Counted from the first letter of the stretch, positions 1 to 8,925 are shown. The stretch: DNA of 41,178 nucleotides from Bacillota bacterium (GCA_023459915.1 JAEWSN010000111.1:1-41178); one strand, 5' to 3'. The notes: a model not told the origin generated them from the letters alone. A program made the numbers and translations.

Positions 1-686
1 ACCTTTTCTCCCGCGATGGCGAGCGAACGGTAGACAAGGACGGATGCTTCCGCGCGGGACAGGGTTTTCTGCGCGTCGAAGTACAGTGCCCCGTCCCGGC
101 TGCTGCCGGCGAGAATGCCATGCTTCACCGCAATGGCGGCATCATTGACCAGATTGCGTGAAATGCCCGCCGTGGTGTCCTGGTAGTCTGCAAACTGGCT
201 CAGGACGGACAGGTCGGGGGTTTCCCCCTGCAAGCCCAATGCCCGGACCAGCGCCACGGCCATGTCCTCGCGGACCGCCGGTTCGGTTGGCTTGAAAATG
301 TCGAGATCGCGTCCGGGCACATCAAATCCGGTGAGATAGGGCTTGGCGGTCTCCACATATTTGTAGGACCACTTGTCCGGAGGCACGTCGCTGAAGGATT
401 GGGAAACCGGTGTGCCGGTGTTCAGCTGCAGCGCCGCGACCATGATGCGCGCGAACTGCTCGCGTGTCACTGCGGCATCGGGCTGGAACGAACCGTCCCC
501 CACACCGTTGAGGATGCCCTGACCGGCCATCCAGGTGATGGCCGCGTGTGCCCAGTGCGTGGCGGGGACATCGGAAAACGAGGTTCCCGTGGCAGCCCCG
601 CCGGTGACCGCGAAAACCGGTGTGGCGAGCAGCCCCGCCAGCATGACGACGACCGTGATAAGGGATATCAGACGTCTTCTCATCAT
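1..686 (-). CDS. SLH-domain cell-surface protein, N-terminal part (runs off the left edge)
   Basis: Reading leftward from the ATG at 686, an uninterrupted frame of about 228 codons reaches the window edge, so the C-terminus is missing. AGGAG lies 6 nt before the ATG. The N-terminus (MMRRRLISLITVVVMLAGLL...PVFA) is a typical signal peptide. It is followed by S-layer homology repeats: FSDVPATHWAHAAITWMAGQ with GILNGVGDGSFQPDAAVTRE, then FSDVPPDKWSYKYVETAKPY, then FADYQDT...NDAAIAVKHGILAG with LSRAEASVLVYRSL. SLH repeats anchor exported proteins to secondary cell-wall polymers in Gram-positive bacteria. What the missing part does is unknown; it could be a catalytic domain or only SLH repeats. 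An unrelated second SLH protein lies at 26884-29850, with its SLH repeats at the C-terminus. Confidence 0.9.
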   Translation of the reverse strand, partial: MMRRRLISLITVVVMLAGLLATPVFAVTGGAATGTSFSDVPATHWAHAAITWMAGQGILNGVGDGSFQPDAAVTREQFARIMVAALQLNTGTPVSQSFSDVPPDKWSYKYVETAKPYLTGFDVPGRDLDIFKPTEPAVREDMAVALVRALGLQGETPDLSVLSQFADYQDTTAGISRNLVNDAAIAVKHGILAGSSRDGALYFDAQKTLSRAEASVLVYRSLAIAGEK

Positions 687-1243
687 CTTGGTCTCCTGCC
701 TTTCTGTCGCGAAGGTCGGTTGCGGAGGAATCCGGGCGTGTCCCGTCATCATCCATTCCTGATATCGGGGTGGTGGGCGCATCTTCAGTGCGGCACGCCT
801 TCGTTGGAAACAGGAATACGAATGACGCGCACGATATTTTGATCGGATACAAAAAAATGTTACCACGGATGTCATGTTTCGAAATGGGTCTGTGGTCCTG
901 AAATGAGAATTGTAACCAAAACGACATCGAATTTTCATATTTTTTGAGGTGGGGATGAACGAATCACTGGGCAAGTTCGTCTCATCTGTTGCATGTGTGT
1001 CGGAAGCATGCCGGAAACCTGTTGGAAGCATGCCAAGAATACGCCATAAGTTTGTGAATTTAACAGCAGACGCTGGCGGACCTGGAAGCGTATACTGAAA
1101 AGGCCGACTGGAGAATTCTGGCCGACACACAGGCAGGCCACCGAAAGATGAAACCGGAACAACGTCCTGCAAGCGGCCCGCGTCCCCCGGACACCGGCGG
1201 CGCCGTCCGCGTACAACCACAGACGAGGCAAGGAGAAACAGGA
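687..1243. other. Intergenic region between divergent SLH and ABC-transporter genes
   Basis: I see no gene in this 557-bp stretch; open frames here are shadows or lack a ribosome site. It must hold the promoters of the SLH gene (leftward) and the ABC operon (rightward). A TATACT at 1091-1096 could be a -10 box for the ABC operon, but no good -35 lies in front of it. An 11-bp direct repeat is listed separately at 1002-1034. Confidence 0.5.
1002..1034. repeat. Two direct copies of GGAAGCATGCC, 22 bp apart
   Basis: GGAAGCATGCC occurs at 1002-1012 and again at 1024-1034. The 22-bp spacing is close to two helical turns, as expected for two protein dimers bound on one DNA face. Each copy contains the palindrome GCATGC. 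The pair lies upstream of the ABC operon and could be an operator. No regulator in the window is obviously linked to it. Confidence 0.45.
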
Positions 1244-2158
1244 ATGACAACCGTCATGCAGCTCGAAGATGTCCACCGGTTGTACCGGATGGGCCAGGAA
1301 ACCATCGCGGCCGTGGATGGGGTCAGCCTGTCCGTGGACGCAGGCGAAATCCTGTGTCTGCAGGGGCCGTCCGGCTCGGGCAAATCCACGCTGCTGCATA
1401 TGATGGCCGGGCTCGACCGGCCAACCAAGGGCAGCATCATCCTTGGAAGAACGCATATCGAAAAGCTGTCGGAAGACCGGCTCGCCTTGTTCCGGCAGCG
1501 GCATGTGGGGTTCATTTTCCAGAGCTATTACCTCATCCCCACCCTGACGGCCATCGAGAATGTCACCATGCCGCTGATGTTTGCGGGCATCCCGGCCCGG
1601 AAGCGGCTGCGGGTGGCCAGGGAGCTGCTCGAGGCCGTGGGGCTCAAGGACCGCATGCGCCACAAGCCGTCCCAGATGTCCGGCGGCCAGCAGCAGCGGG
1701 TCAGCATCGCGCGGGCGTTCGCCAACGATCCCAAGATTGTGTTTGCGGACGAACCGACGGGCAACCTTGACACACACACCACCTATGAAATGATGAACCT
1801 GATGGTCCGGCTGGCCAGGGAACGAAACCAGACGCTGGTCATCGTCACGCACGACCTCGAAATCTCCTCCTATGCCACCCGTCTTGTGAAAATCCGGGAC
1901 GGGCGCATCGAGGGGATTGAAGCCGGTTCGGGAGAACATCACATATCGGTGCCGGTTGCGCCCGTTGCGCCGGACGTGCCGGATGCGCCGGACGTGGCAG
2001 ATTCGCCGGATGCACCGGTGCCGCCGGTTGTGCCGGATGCGTCCCCGCCAAATCCGGCGCCACCGCAGCAGCCACCACAGCAGACACCGCAACAGACAAA
2101 GGGTTCAGGCAGGCGCAAGACACGCGGCTTTGGGAAAAGGAAGGGGCAGGACCAATGA
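1244..2158 (+). CDS. MacB/LolD-type ABC transporter ATP-binding protein with Pro-rich tail
   Basis: This is the ATPase subunit of a MacB-family ABC system, energising the FtsX-type permease encoded at 4662. The ATG at 1244 was chosen because AAGGAG sits just upstream; an in-frame ATG at 1148 has no such site. Seen in the 304 residues: Walker A GPSGSGKST (41-49), signature SGGQQQR (147-153), Walker B IVFADEPTGNLD (about 165-176) and H-loop VTHD (His203). Family members are usually 220-240 residues. Here about 70 extra residues follow: a Pro/Val/Ala/Asp repeat (PDVPDAPDVADSPDAPVPP), a Pro/Gln stretch, and a basic end (GRRKTRGFGKRKGQDQ). The tail is unusual and may tether the protein or bind a partner. 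The stop overlaps the next start (ATGA), so the three genes are probably translationally coupled. Confidence 0.93.
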   Translation: MTTVMQLEDVHRLYRMGQETIAAVDGVSLSVDAGEILCLQGPSGSGKSTLLHMMAGLDRPTKGSIILGRTHIEKLSEDRLALFRQRHVGFIFQSYYLIPTLTAIENVTMPLMFAGIPARKRLRVARELLEAVGLKDRMRHKPSQMSGGQQQRVSIARAFANDPKIVFADEPTGNLDTHTTYEMMNLMVRLARERNQTLVIVTHDLEISSYATRLVKIRDGRIEGIEAGSGEHHISVPVAPVAPDVPDAPDVADSPDAPVPPVVPDASPPNPAPPQQPPQQTPQQTKGSGRRKTRGFGKRKGQDQ

Positions 2159-4662
2159 TGAGATTCATGTCAAGGAAAAACAGACGCTGGATTGGAATTA
2201 TCCTGGCCGGGTTGATGATACTCGCGCTGCTGATGGGCATGATTCCGGTGGAGGCCACCACGGCCACGCAGGACATCATCATCACCACGTTCAATCAGAG
2301 TGAGACGGTGATTCTCCCGGGAGACACCTTCACCCTCGATTTGCTGTACAGGAACAAGGGCGCGGCCCTCACCGACCTGCGCGTGGACTTCACTTCCGCC
2401 GCGTCGCTGGTGACGGTGGTTGGCCAGGGCACCACCATCGTCCCGCCCAAGACGGCGCTGGCGACAGACGAAGACGGGCAGCTCGCCGGTGTTGAACTCA
2501 AGTACACGGGCGACGGCACCGATGGACGCATCCCGATTGTGTTCTCCTACAAGGTGGGCGGAACCGCGACCTCGTCGACTGCGTACATTGTGCTGGACAC
2601 GGAGGCGGTCACGGTGGAGACGCCGGGCCCGGCCCCGGACACGGCCAAGTTCAAGCCCACGCTCGACGTCACCTTTTCCAGCCCGAACAACGCCGACGGC
2701 GGCAGGCAGAGCGAGATGACCCTGTTGGTGAAAAACATCGACGCGGCCTATCCGGCCAAAAATGTCCTGATCACGCTGGGTGAGGGCGTGGAACATCCCT
2801 TCTCCGGCATGACCTTCGGTGACGCGCTGCCCATTCCCGAAATTCTGCCGGGTCAGTCCGTCAAGGTGACCTTCACCATCAGCACCGACCCGTATGTGGT
2901 GGCCGGGGTGCACAAGCTGCCCCTGAAGATCGATTTCACCAATCCCTGGAATGACGCGTTCTCCCAGACAACCAGCCTGGATGTCACCGTGAGCAACGCC
3001 TACACGCCGGGGCTGCTGCTGGTGGCGCTCGGCCAGCCCAACCCCGCGCCGGCGGCCGGCGAGGAGTTTGATCTGCCGGTGACCATCCACAACCAGGGCA
3101 ATCTGCCGGTGAAGAGCGTCAGGGTCAATGTGGAGGACCTCTCCGCGGAGGGCTTCATGCTCGCCTCCGGGAGCAGCCGCCTGTCCTGGGATCGCCTGGA
3201 GGGCAATGCGAAAAAAACCGCCACGCTGCGGCTCAAGGCGGGCGACAAGCTCGCGGAAGGCTCGTATCCCCTCGCGTTTTCCCTGTCCTACGAGGATGAC
3301 CGGGGCGAACCCACCGAGGACCGGCAGCAGCTGTGGCTCCCCGTCAAGGGCACACAGGCCGGCGACCACGCCCTCGAGGTGACGGCCATCACACCCTCCC
3401 GCACCAATGTGAACCCGGGGCAGACCGTCACGGTGACGCTGAAGCTGAAAAACACCGGCACATCGGAAGCCCGCCAGGTGCGGGTCAGCAGCGAGGTGGC
3501 CCAGAACGTGTTCTTCCCCACCTCCCAGAACCTGTTTATTTTGAAGAGCCTGGCGGCCGGCGAGGAGAAGGCGCTGACCTTCACCTTCCAGGCCCAGGCG
3601 GACGCGCCGCGTGGCAGCGCGCCCATCACCCTGAACGTGGAGGCACCCTCCGGCACGGACGCGCCGTTTGCGCTCAGCCAGGCGGTGGCCGTGTTTGTGG
3701 CGGGCAAAACCGACGAGACTCCGGCCGGCCAGAACGTGCCCAAGATCATCGTCTACAGCTATGCCGCCGAACCCGCGCTGGTCACCGCCGGCGACGAGTT
3801 CGACCTGCATCTGTCGTTCATGAACACGCACACCGGCAAGACTATCCGCAACATCAAGGCGAATTTCACGGTCAACGAGGCCTCCAATGAAACCGGCAGC
3901 GTGTTCACGCCGGTGGGCTCCTCGAACACCTTCTATATTGACGCGATTGGGCCAAAGAGCACCGAGGACCGCACCATCCGGCTGTACACCATTCCGGACG
4001 CGAAGTCCAAGACCTACAATGTCACCGTCTCCTTTGGGTACGAGGACGCGGAGGGCAACCCGTACACCGCCGAGGAAATCATCGGCATCCCCGTGTATCA
4101 GCCGGCCCGCTTCGAGCTGTCCGAACCGAACTACATGACCGAGACCATGGTGGGCCAGATGATGCCCGTCAGCTTCGAGATGTACAACCTGGGCAAGAAC
4201 ACGCTGTACAACGTGAAAATGCGCGTGGAGGCCGAACCCGAGGGGGCCATGACGGTGGAGCCCAAGAGCCAGTATTTCGGCAACTTCGACACCGGCCACA
4301 ATGAGTACGCCGAGGTGATGATCAACCCCATGATGCCCGGCATGATCACGGGAAAACTGATTGTCAGCTACGAGTCGGCGTCCGGGGAGGCGGAGGAGCT
4401 CGTCAAGGAGTTCGCCATCAATGTCATGGAAATGCCCCCCTTTGAGGAGCCGGGCGAAATCATCGGCCCCGACGGCAAACCCATTCCCATCGGTCCCGAC
4501 GGCATGCCCATCATGCCCGAGGAGCAACCACAGGGCTTCTTTGCCAAACTTCTGGCCAAACCATGGATTCCCGTGGTGGCTGGCGTGGTGCTGATTGGCG
4601 TCATTGTGCTGGTCATCCGGCGGGTACGCAGGAAGAAGGAAGAGAAAGGACTTGAGTTCTGA
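2155..4662 (+). CDS. Large exported, membrane-anchored CARDB/COG1361-like protein of the ABC operon
   Basis: An 835-residue protein whose ATG overlaps the end of the ATPase gene; its TGA overlaps the permease start by one base. The N-terminus has basic residues then a hydrophobic segment (about 12-33, WIGIILAGLMILALLMGMIP), a signal peptide or anchor. The bulk is a series of beta-sandwich repeats of the CARDB/COG1361 kind, recognisable by motifs such as VTIHNQGNLPVKSVRVNVED, VTLKLKNTGTSEARQVRVSS and VSFEMYNLGKNTLYNVKMRV. Near the end is a Gly/Pro/Met-rich linker (PDGKPIPIGPDGMPIMPEEQ), then a transmembrane helix (PWIPVVAGVVLIGVIVLVI) and a basic tail (RRVRRKKEEKG). It takes the position that a MacA-type adaptor holds in Gram-negative MacAB, so it may be the extracellular partner of the permease. 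That role is inferred; the substrate is unknown. Confidence 0.85.
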   Translation: MMRFMSRKNRRWIGIILAGLMILALLMGMIPVEATTATQDIIITTFNQSETVILPGDTFTLDLLYRNKGAALTDLRVDFTSAASLVTVVGQGTTIVPPKTALATDEDGQLAGVELKYTGDGTDGRIPIVFSYKVGGTATSSTAYIVLDTEAVTVETPGPAPDTAKFKPTLDVTFSSPNNADGGRQSEMTLLVKNIDAAYPAKNVLITLGEGVEHPFSGMTFGDALPIPEILPGQSVKVTFTISTDPYVVAGVHKLPLKIDFTNPWNDAFSQTTSLDVTVSNAYTPGLLLVALGQPNPAPAAGEEFDLPVTIHNQGNLPVKSVRVNVEDLSAEGFMLASGSSRLSWDRLEGNAKKTATLRLKAGDKLAEGSYPLAFSLSYEDDRGEPTEDRQQLWLPVKGTQAGDHALEVTAITPSRTNVNPGQTVTVTLKLKNTGTSEARQVRVSSEVAQNVFFPTSQNLFILKSLAAGEEKALTFTFQAQADAPRGSAPITLNVEAPSGTDAPFALSQAVAVFVAGKTDETPAGQNVPKIIVYSYAAEPALVTAGDEFDLHLSFMNTHTGKTIRNIKANFTVNEASNETGSVFTPVGSSNTFYIDAIGPKSTEDRTIRLYTIPDAKSKTYNVTVSFGYEDAEGNPYTAEEIIGIPVYQPARFELSEPNYMTETMVGQMMPVSFEMYNLGKNTLYNVKMRVEAEPEGAMTVEPKSQYFGNFDTGHNEYAEVMINPMMPGMITGKLIVSYESASGEAEELVKEFAINVMEMPPFEEPGEIIGPDGKPIPIGPDGMPIMPEEQPQGFFAKLLAKPWIPVVAGVVLIGVIVLVIRRVRRKKEEKGLEF

Positions 4663-6047
4663 TGAGACTGGCCGATTTGCTCGGACTGAGCATCAAGAAT
4701 TTGTGGCGCCACAAGGTGCGCACCTTCCTGACCGTCATGGGCGTGATGATTGGCGCGGGCGCCATCATCATCATGATTTCCCTGGGTCTTGCGATGGAGA
4801 AGAATTTCGAGACGCAGGCCTCCCAGATGGGCAGCCTCACCATGATCCAGATTTACAACTGGAATCAGGGCGGCAAGACGCCCGATGGCAAGGACATCCC
4901 CGTCCTCGATGACACCATGATCGACAAAATCGCCCGCATGGAGGGCGTGGAGATGGCCACGCCGCTGATGGATCTGTCGCTCAAGGCGGTTGCCGGCAAG
5001 TACACCTCCAATCTCTATGTGATGGGCATCCGGCCGGAGGCCTTGCCGCTGCTGGGGCTCACCCTGCAGCAGGGAGAGCTGTTCGGGGACGAGGACGGCT
5101 TTGTGATGCTGGCCAACCAGTACACCGGCCAGCAGTTCTACCAGCCGAACCCTCGGCGCTGGATGCCCGCGCCGGAGGATTTCAACCTCATGGAGGAGAA
5201 GGTCACCCTGTCCGTGGACATGCAGTACGGCGAAAAACTCCAGAGCGGCCAGAAGCCCGCAAAGGTGCAGTACAAGCCCGTGAAGGTGCGCGTTTCCGGC
5301 ATCACCCAGGTGGTGGGCGGCCAGTACGACTACAACCTGTACATGCCCATCGACCAGGTGAAAAAGCTCAAGGCAGACCAGGAGAAGTTCAACAAGGCCA
5401 ACGGCGGTTCGAACGGCGGCGGTGGCGGCGTCATCTATGAGAAATATGCCATGATGGGTGGCAGCGGCACGCAGGAGGGGTACACCCAGGTCATCGTCAA
5501 GGCGAGGGACATGGACAGTGTGACGCCCGTGTTCGAAGCCATCAAGGCCCTTGGATACGAGGCGTACAGCCCCATCCAGATGATTGAGGAGATGAAGAAC
5601 CAGTCCGCCGGCCTGCGGCAGATTTTGGGCGGCATCGGCGCGATGGCCCTGCTCATCGCGGCCATCGGCATCACCAACACCATGTACATGTCCATCTACG
5701 AGCGGACCAGGGAGATCGGCATCATCAAGGTCATCGGCGCCAGGCTTGCCGACATCCGCAAGCTGTTCATGGTGGAGGCCGCCTGGATTGGCATTTTCGG
5801 CGGCATCACCGGGGTGCTGTTCAGCGTGGGCGCGTCGGTGTTCCTCAACAACTCCAACATCAACATCATGGGCGGCAACCAGATGTGGGGACCCGATGGC
5901 GTCACGCGCCTGCCCATCTCCTACATCCCCCTGTGGCTCATGGCGGCCGCCTTCGGGTTCGCGATGACCGCGGCGCTCGTGGCCGGGTTCTTCCCCGCGC
6001 GCCGCGCGATGCGGCTCTCGGTCATGAAAGCGTTGCGACAGGAGTAG
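4662..6047 (+). CDS. MacB/FtsX-type ABC transporter permease
   Basis: A 461-residue integral membrane protein, third gene of the operon, starting in the TGATG overlap. It has MacB topology: TM1 at about 20-44 (FLTVMGVMIGAGAIIIMISL), a long extracellular MacB_PCD-type domain (about 50-315), and three C-terminal helices of the FtsX domain (GGIGAMALLIAAIGITNTMY; the segment around AAWIGIFGGITGVLFSVGAS; YIPLWLMAAAFGFAMTAALV). The family motif around MYMSIYERTREIGIIKVIGA is present. A Gly-rich loop (NGGSNGGGGG) sits in the outer domain. MacB-type proteins act by mechanotransmission on extracytoplasmic substrates rather than by classical pumping. Substrate unknown; peptide or lipoprotein export or resistance are family possibilities. 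Confidence 0.93.
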   Translation: MRLADLLGLSIKNLWRHKVRTFLTVMGVMIGAGAIIIMISLGLAMEKNFETQASQMGSLTMIQIYNWNQGGKTPDGKDIPVLDDTMIDKIARMEGVEMATPLMDLSLKAVAGKYTSNLYVMGIRPEALPLLGLTLQQGELFGDEDGFVMLANQYTGQQFYQPNPRRWMPAPEDFNLMEEKVTLSVDMQYGEKLQSGQKPAKVQYKPVKVRVSGITQVVGGQYDYNLYMPIDQVKKLKADQEKFNKANGGSNGGGGGVIYEKYAMMGGSGTQEGYTQVIVKARDMDSVTPVFEAIKALGYEAYSPIQMIEEMKNQSAGLRQILGGIGAMALLIAAIGITNTMYMSIYERTREIGIIKVIGARLADIRKLFMVEAAWIGIFGGITGVLFSVGASVFLNNSNINIMGGNQMWGPDGVTRLPISYIPLWLMAAAFGFAMTAALVAGFFPARRAMRLSVMKALRQE

Positions 6048-6143
6048 GTGCCGGCCGGCAGGCCCAGTGCATCGTGCTTCGTGGATTGGGCATCATGGAC
6101 CGGGCATCGTGGAACGGGCCCGGAGACGCGCGCAAAAATAAAG

Positions 6144-6173
6144 TTGGCGTTTTTCTCCAATGTGTGAGAGAAT
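6144..6173 (+). promoter_or_regulatory. Possible promoter of the zinc-ribbon gene
   Basis: TTGGCG (6144-6149) and GAGAAT (6168-6173) are 18 bp apart in the gap after the permease gene. Match to consensus is modest. It would leave a leader of about 115 nt before the start codon at 6295. Weak call. Confidence 0.25.
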
Positions 6174-6294
6174 GGGAGTGACCGCACGAACCGTGCGATG
6201 TTCAGACAATTTCATAGGTTTCAGGCGGGGAACTCCTTGACGGGAAGCTCACAGTCAGAAAATGTGAAATGTACCCGATAGGAGGATCTCGAAA

Positions 6295-6486
6295 ATGGCA
6301 GACAAAGTATTGACATGCAAGGATTGCAACAACGAATTCCTGTTCACCGAAGGCGAGCAGGCGTTCTACAAGGAAAAGGGCTTCGAAAATGAGCCCCAGC
6401 GTTGCCCCGATTGCCGCAGAGCCCGCAAGCAACAGCGCAACAATGGCGGCGGCGGCGGTTACGGCGGCGGCGGCAGCCGTTGGTAA
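6295..6486 (+). CDS. Small zinc-ribbon protein with Gly-rich tail
   Basis: A 63-residue protein with AGGAGG shortly before the ATG. Two CxxC pairs form a treble-clef/zinc-ribbon fold: TCKDCNNEF near the start and CPDCRRARKQ about 30 residues later, with the conserved filler FTEGEQAFYKEKGF. This matches the small 'probable zinc-ribbon' (zf-trcl) family of Firmicutes. The C-terminus is a run of Gly ending in GGGGSRW, like nucleic-acid-binding proteins with RGG/GGG tails, so RNA or DNA binding is likely but unproven. The gene stands alone: a gap of about 250 nt precedes it and a strong terminator follows. Confidence 0.85.
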   Translation: MADKVLTCKDCNNEFLFTEGEQAFYKEKGFENEPQRCPDCRRARKQQRNNGGGGGYGGGGSRW

Positions 6487-6508
6487 GCCAACCACTGGCA
6501 ACAGAGAG

Positions 6509-6543
6509 AGGGGTGTTTCCTGAGGGAAACGCCCCTTTTTTTA
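6509..6543 (+). terminator. Rho-independent terminator after the zinc-ribbon gene
   Basis: AGGGGTGTTTCC and GGAAACGCCCCT pair around a TGAG loop, followed by seven T residues. One G-T pair in the stem; otherwise a textbook intrinsic terminator. Confidence 0.92.
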
Positions 6544-6588
6544 TGAAACAGGGACACATTCGACGGCGTTGGCCGGGGGAGGTCTTGC

Positions 6589-7866
6589 ATGGCACATGCC
6601 CAATGGATACTGGAGCAGATGCGGCAGATGTCGGTCATCGACACGCATGAGCATCTGGAGCCCGAACACCGGCGGATTCGGGAGCGGGAAGACATCCTGG
6701 GTCTGTACATGACCCACTACGCCAGTACGGATGTGATGATCGCCGGCATGCCGCCGGAGGAGATGGCCAGGATACAGGGGAACACGCTGTCTCTCGAGGA
6801 GAAATGGCGCATGCTCCGCCCGTACTGGGAGATCTGTCGCAACACCGCGTATTTTCGCGTGCTTGCGCGGGCCAGTGCGGATCTGTATGGCATCCCCCAC
6901 ATCGATGATGACACGATTGGCCCGCTCAACCAGGCATTTTTGGAGGCCAACCGGCCCGGGTTGTACAAGCGGATTCTCAAAAAAACCTGCGGCATCACCT
7001 ATGCCGTGGTGGATGATCTGTTCGGAGACGGCCCCGGTCAGGTGGTGCCGCCGGATCCGGCCCTGTTCCGGGAAGCGGGGAAATACGACCTGTTCCTGGA
7101 ACTGGGCGGCGCCGTGACGCCGGAGGCCATGGCCACCATCTGGCGAACGGACTTCACCTCCCTGGCAGACTACGAGGCGCTGCTGGAACAGACGATTGCA
7201 CAAGCCCGCCAGCGTGGTATTGTGGCCGTCAAGACCGCCATTGCCTACGATCGCAGCCTTGATTTCCGGCCCGGATCACGTCAGGAGGCAGCCTGTGTGT
7301 TTGACAGGCTGCTGCGGGGCGACGTCCTTGACGGCAATGCCCGCAAGCCGCTGCAGGATTATCTGATGCATCGCATCGCCGACATTGCGGGAAGCCTAGA
7401 CATTCCGATGCAGATCCACACGGGTCTGCAGGAGGGGCTGGGCGGCCATCTTCCGGATTCGCGCCCCGCGCATCTGATCCCCCTGTTCCGTGAGCACCCC
7501 GGCACCCGCTTCGATGTTTTTCATTTTGCCTACCCCTATGGCTTTGAGCTGGCGGCCATTGCCAGACAATATCCCAATGTCTGGGTGGATTTGTGTTGGA
7601 CGCATGTCATTTCCCAGGTCCATGCGGTCCATGCGCTGGAGGAGTTGCTCGAGGTGTTGCCATCCAACAAGATTCTCGGCTTTGGCGGAGACTACATCTA
7701 TGTGGAAGGGACGTATGCCCATCTGCAGTTTGCGAGAGAGAATATCGCCCAGGCCCTGGGCAACCGGGTGGCAGCCGGGCGGCTCACCCGGCCGGACGCG
7801 CTCAAACTGGCGAACCGCCTGCTCCACGACAACGCGGCGGCCCTGTTTGACGGTGGTTCTGTTTGA
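6589..7866 (+). CDS. TIM-barrel amidohydrolase-family protein (substrate unknown)
   Basis: A 425-residue protein with GGGGGAGG upstream of its ATG. Amidohydrolase superfamily (amidohydrolase-2/uronate-isomerase side) metal and catalytic positions can be seen: DTHEHLE near residue 19 (the HxH motif of strand 1), a Lys in VAVKTAIAYDR, QIHTG, DVFHFAYPYGFELA, and a late Asp in GFGGDYIYVEG. The length and the N-terminal DTHEHL...DILG pattern recall glucuronate isomerase, but the protein is shorter than true UxaC. The reaction could be hydrolysis, decarboxylation or isomerisation of a sugar acid or similar compound. The next gene on the same strand, a PIG-L deacetylase 195 bp on, also acts on sugar-type substrates, so the two may belong together. 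Confidence 0.8.
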   Translation: MAHAQWILEQMRQMSVIDTHEHLEPEHRRIREREDILGLYMTHYASTDVMIAGMPPEEMARIQGNTLSLEEKWRMLRPYWEICRNTAYFRVLARASADLYGIPHIDDDTIGPLNQAFLEANRPGLYKRILKKTCGITYAVVDDLFGDGPGQVVPPDPALFREAGKYDLFLELGGAVTPEAMATIWRTDFTSLADYEALLEQTIAQARQRGIVAVKTAIAYDRSLDFRPGSRQEAACVFDRLLRGDVLDGNARKPLQDYLMHRIADIAGSLDIPMQIHTGLQEGLGGHLPDSRPAHLIPLFREHPGTRFDVFHFAYPYGFELAAIARQYPNVWVDLCWTHVISQVHAVHALEELLEVLPSNKILGFGGDYIYVEGTYAHLQFARENIAQALGNRVAAGRLTRPDALKLANRLLHDNAAALFDGGSV

Positions 7867-8061
7867 CAGCGGTCATCTGTGGAAACTATCTGATGGGTCC
7901 TGATGGTTCAGGAGAACCCTGAAGATCCCACACGGGTCCCTGGGGGTCGTGTTTGGCGTTGATGTACCCGGCAGGACCAGCCATGAACAGAAATGACAGG
8001 CGCTGTGCGCGCGGCCCTTGCGGGAAAGGCGCCAATGCTTGAAGAACGGAAGGAGACGGTC

Positions 8062-8925
8062 ATGACATTCGAAAGACGCGATGCAGAGCTGTACATTCCG
8101 GACGAGGTGTCCCCACAGACCGCGATGGCGCGTGCGGACATCCTGGCCATTTGCGCCCATCCCGACGACATCGAGGTGATCGCGGTGCCCGGCATTCTCA
8201 AAGCGTACTCGCTTGGCGGGCTGCGGTTCTTCGGCGTGGTGGCCACCAATGGCGTGGGCTCCATGCGCAGCGTGGACTACGCGGATCGCTCCTATCTGGA
8301 AATGCGCGAAATCAGAATCGGGGAACAGAAGGAAGCGGCCCGTCTGGGCAGGTATTCCGGGTTGGCGCTGCTCAACTATGAGAGCGGCGAGGTCAAGGAT
8401 GCCGGGTTCACGGGCATCGATACCGATCTGGTGCGCATTCTCAAGGAGATTCGACCGGAAGAGGTCTATCTGCACAATCCGTTCGATCGCCACGACACGC
8501 ACATCGCGGTGTGCCTGCGCAGCCTCGAGGCCCTGCGTGCGGTGGCCGCGGAAACCGGCTGGATGCCAGAACGCGTGTATGGCGCAGAGCACTGGCGTGG
8601 GCTCGACTGGCTGGTGCATTGCGACCGCGTGGCCCTGCCGGTGCACGATCCGGAGAAAATCTCCGACCGGCTGCTGAACGTGTACAAATCGCAGATGATG
8701 GGCGTGCGCCAGTTCGATCAGGCGGTGCGCGGGCGCCGCATCGTCAACGCCACCTATCAGGAGGGCTATGCCATCGGCAACGAGCATGAGGTGGCGTTTG
8801 CCGTGGATCTGTTGCCGCTTGTCGAAGACCCCACCATTCGGGTCACCGACTATGTGCGCCACACCGTGGACCGGTTCCGGGCCGACATCATTTCCCGGCT
8901 CGAACGGTTCGCTCCCAGAAAATAG
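8062..8925 (+). CDS. PIG-L/LmbE-family N-deacetylase
   Basis: The ATG at 8062 is preceded by GGAAGGAG; in-frame upstream starts lack a site. The 287-residue product has the PIG-L zinc motif AHPDDIE near the N-terminus and the second metal motif HNPFDRHDTHIAV (HxxH), so it should be an active Zn-dependent deacetylase. Family substrates include N-acetylglucosaminyl groups on inositol, malate (bacillithiol pathway, BshB) and sugar-lipids. The sequence alone does not say which. No other bacillithiol or mycothiol gene is visible. A strong terminator follows, ending a possible unit with the amidohydrolase. Confidence 0.88.
   Translation: MTFERRDAELYIPDEVSPQTAMARADILAICAHPDDIEVIAVPGILKAYSLGGLRFFGVVATNGVGSMRSVDYADRSYLEMREIRIGEQKEAARLGRYSGLALLNYESGEVKDAGFTGIDTDLVRILKEIRPEEVYLHNPFDRHDTHIAVCLRSLEALRAVAAETGWMPERVYGAEHWRGLDWLVHCDRVALPVHDPEKISDRLLNVYKSQMMGVRQFDQAVRGRRIVNATYQEGYAIGNEHEVAFAVDLLPLVEDPTIRVTDYVRHTVDRFRADIISRLERFAPRK

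Noticed and set aside
1148..1243. 32-residue N-terminal extension of the ABC ATPase
   Set aside because: The extension is not conserved-looking and has no ribosome site; the ATG at 1244 has AAGGAG and begins the normal ABC fold.
2170..4527. 785-codon open frame on the minus strand
   Set aside because: It lies wholly over the CARDB-like gene, has the His/Arg/Gly/Asp-rich composition of an antisense shadow in GC-rich DNA, and has no family motif.
7867..8061. T-box or other riboswitch in the gap before the PIG-L gene
   Set aside because: Some short inverted repeats (TTCAGG/CCTGAA near 7910) are present but no conserved riboswitch motif or terminator.
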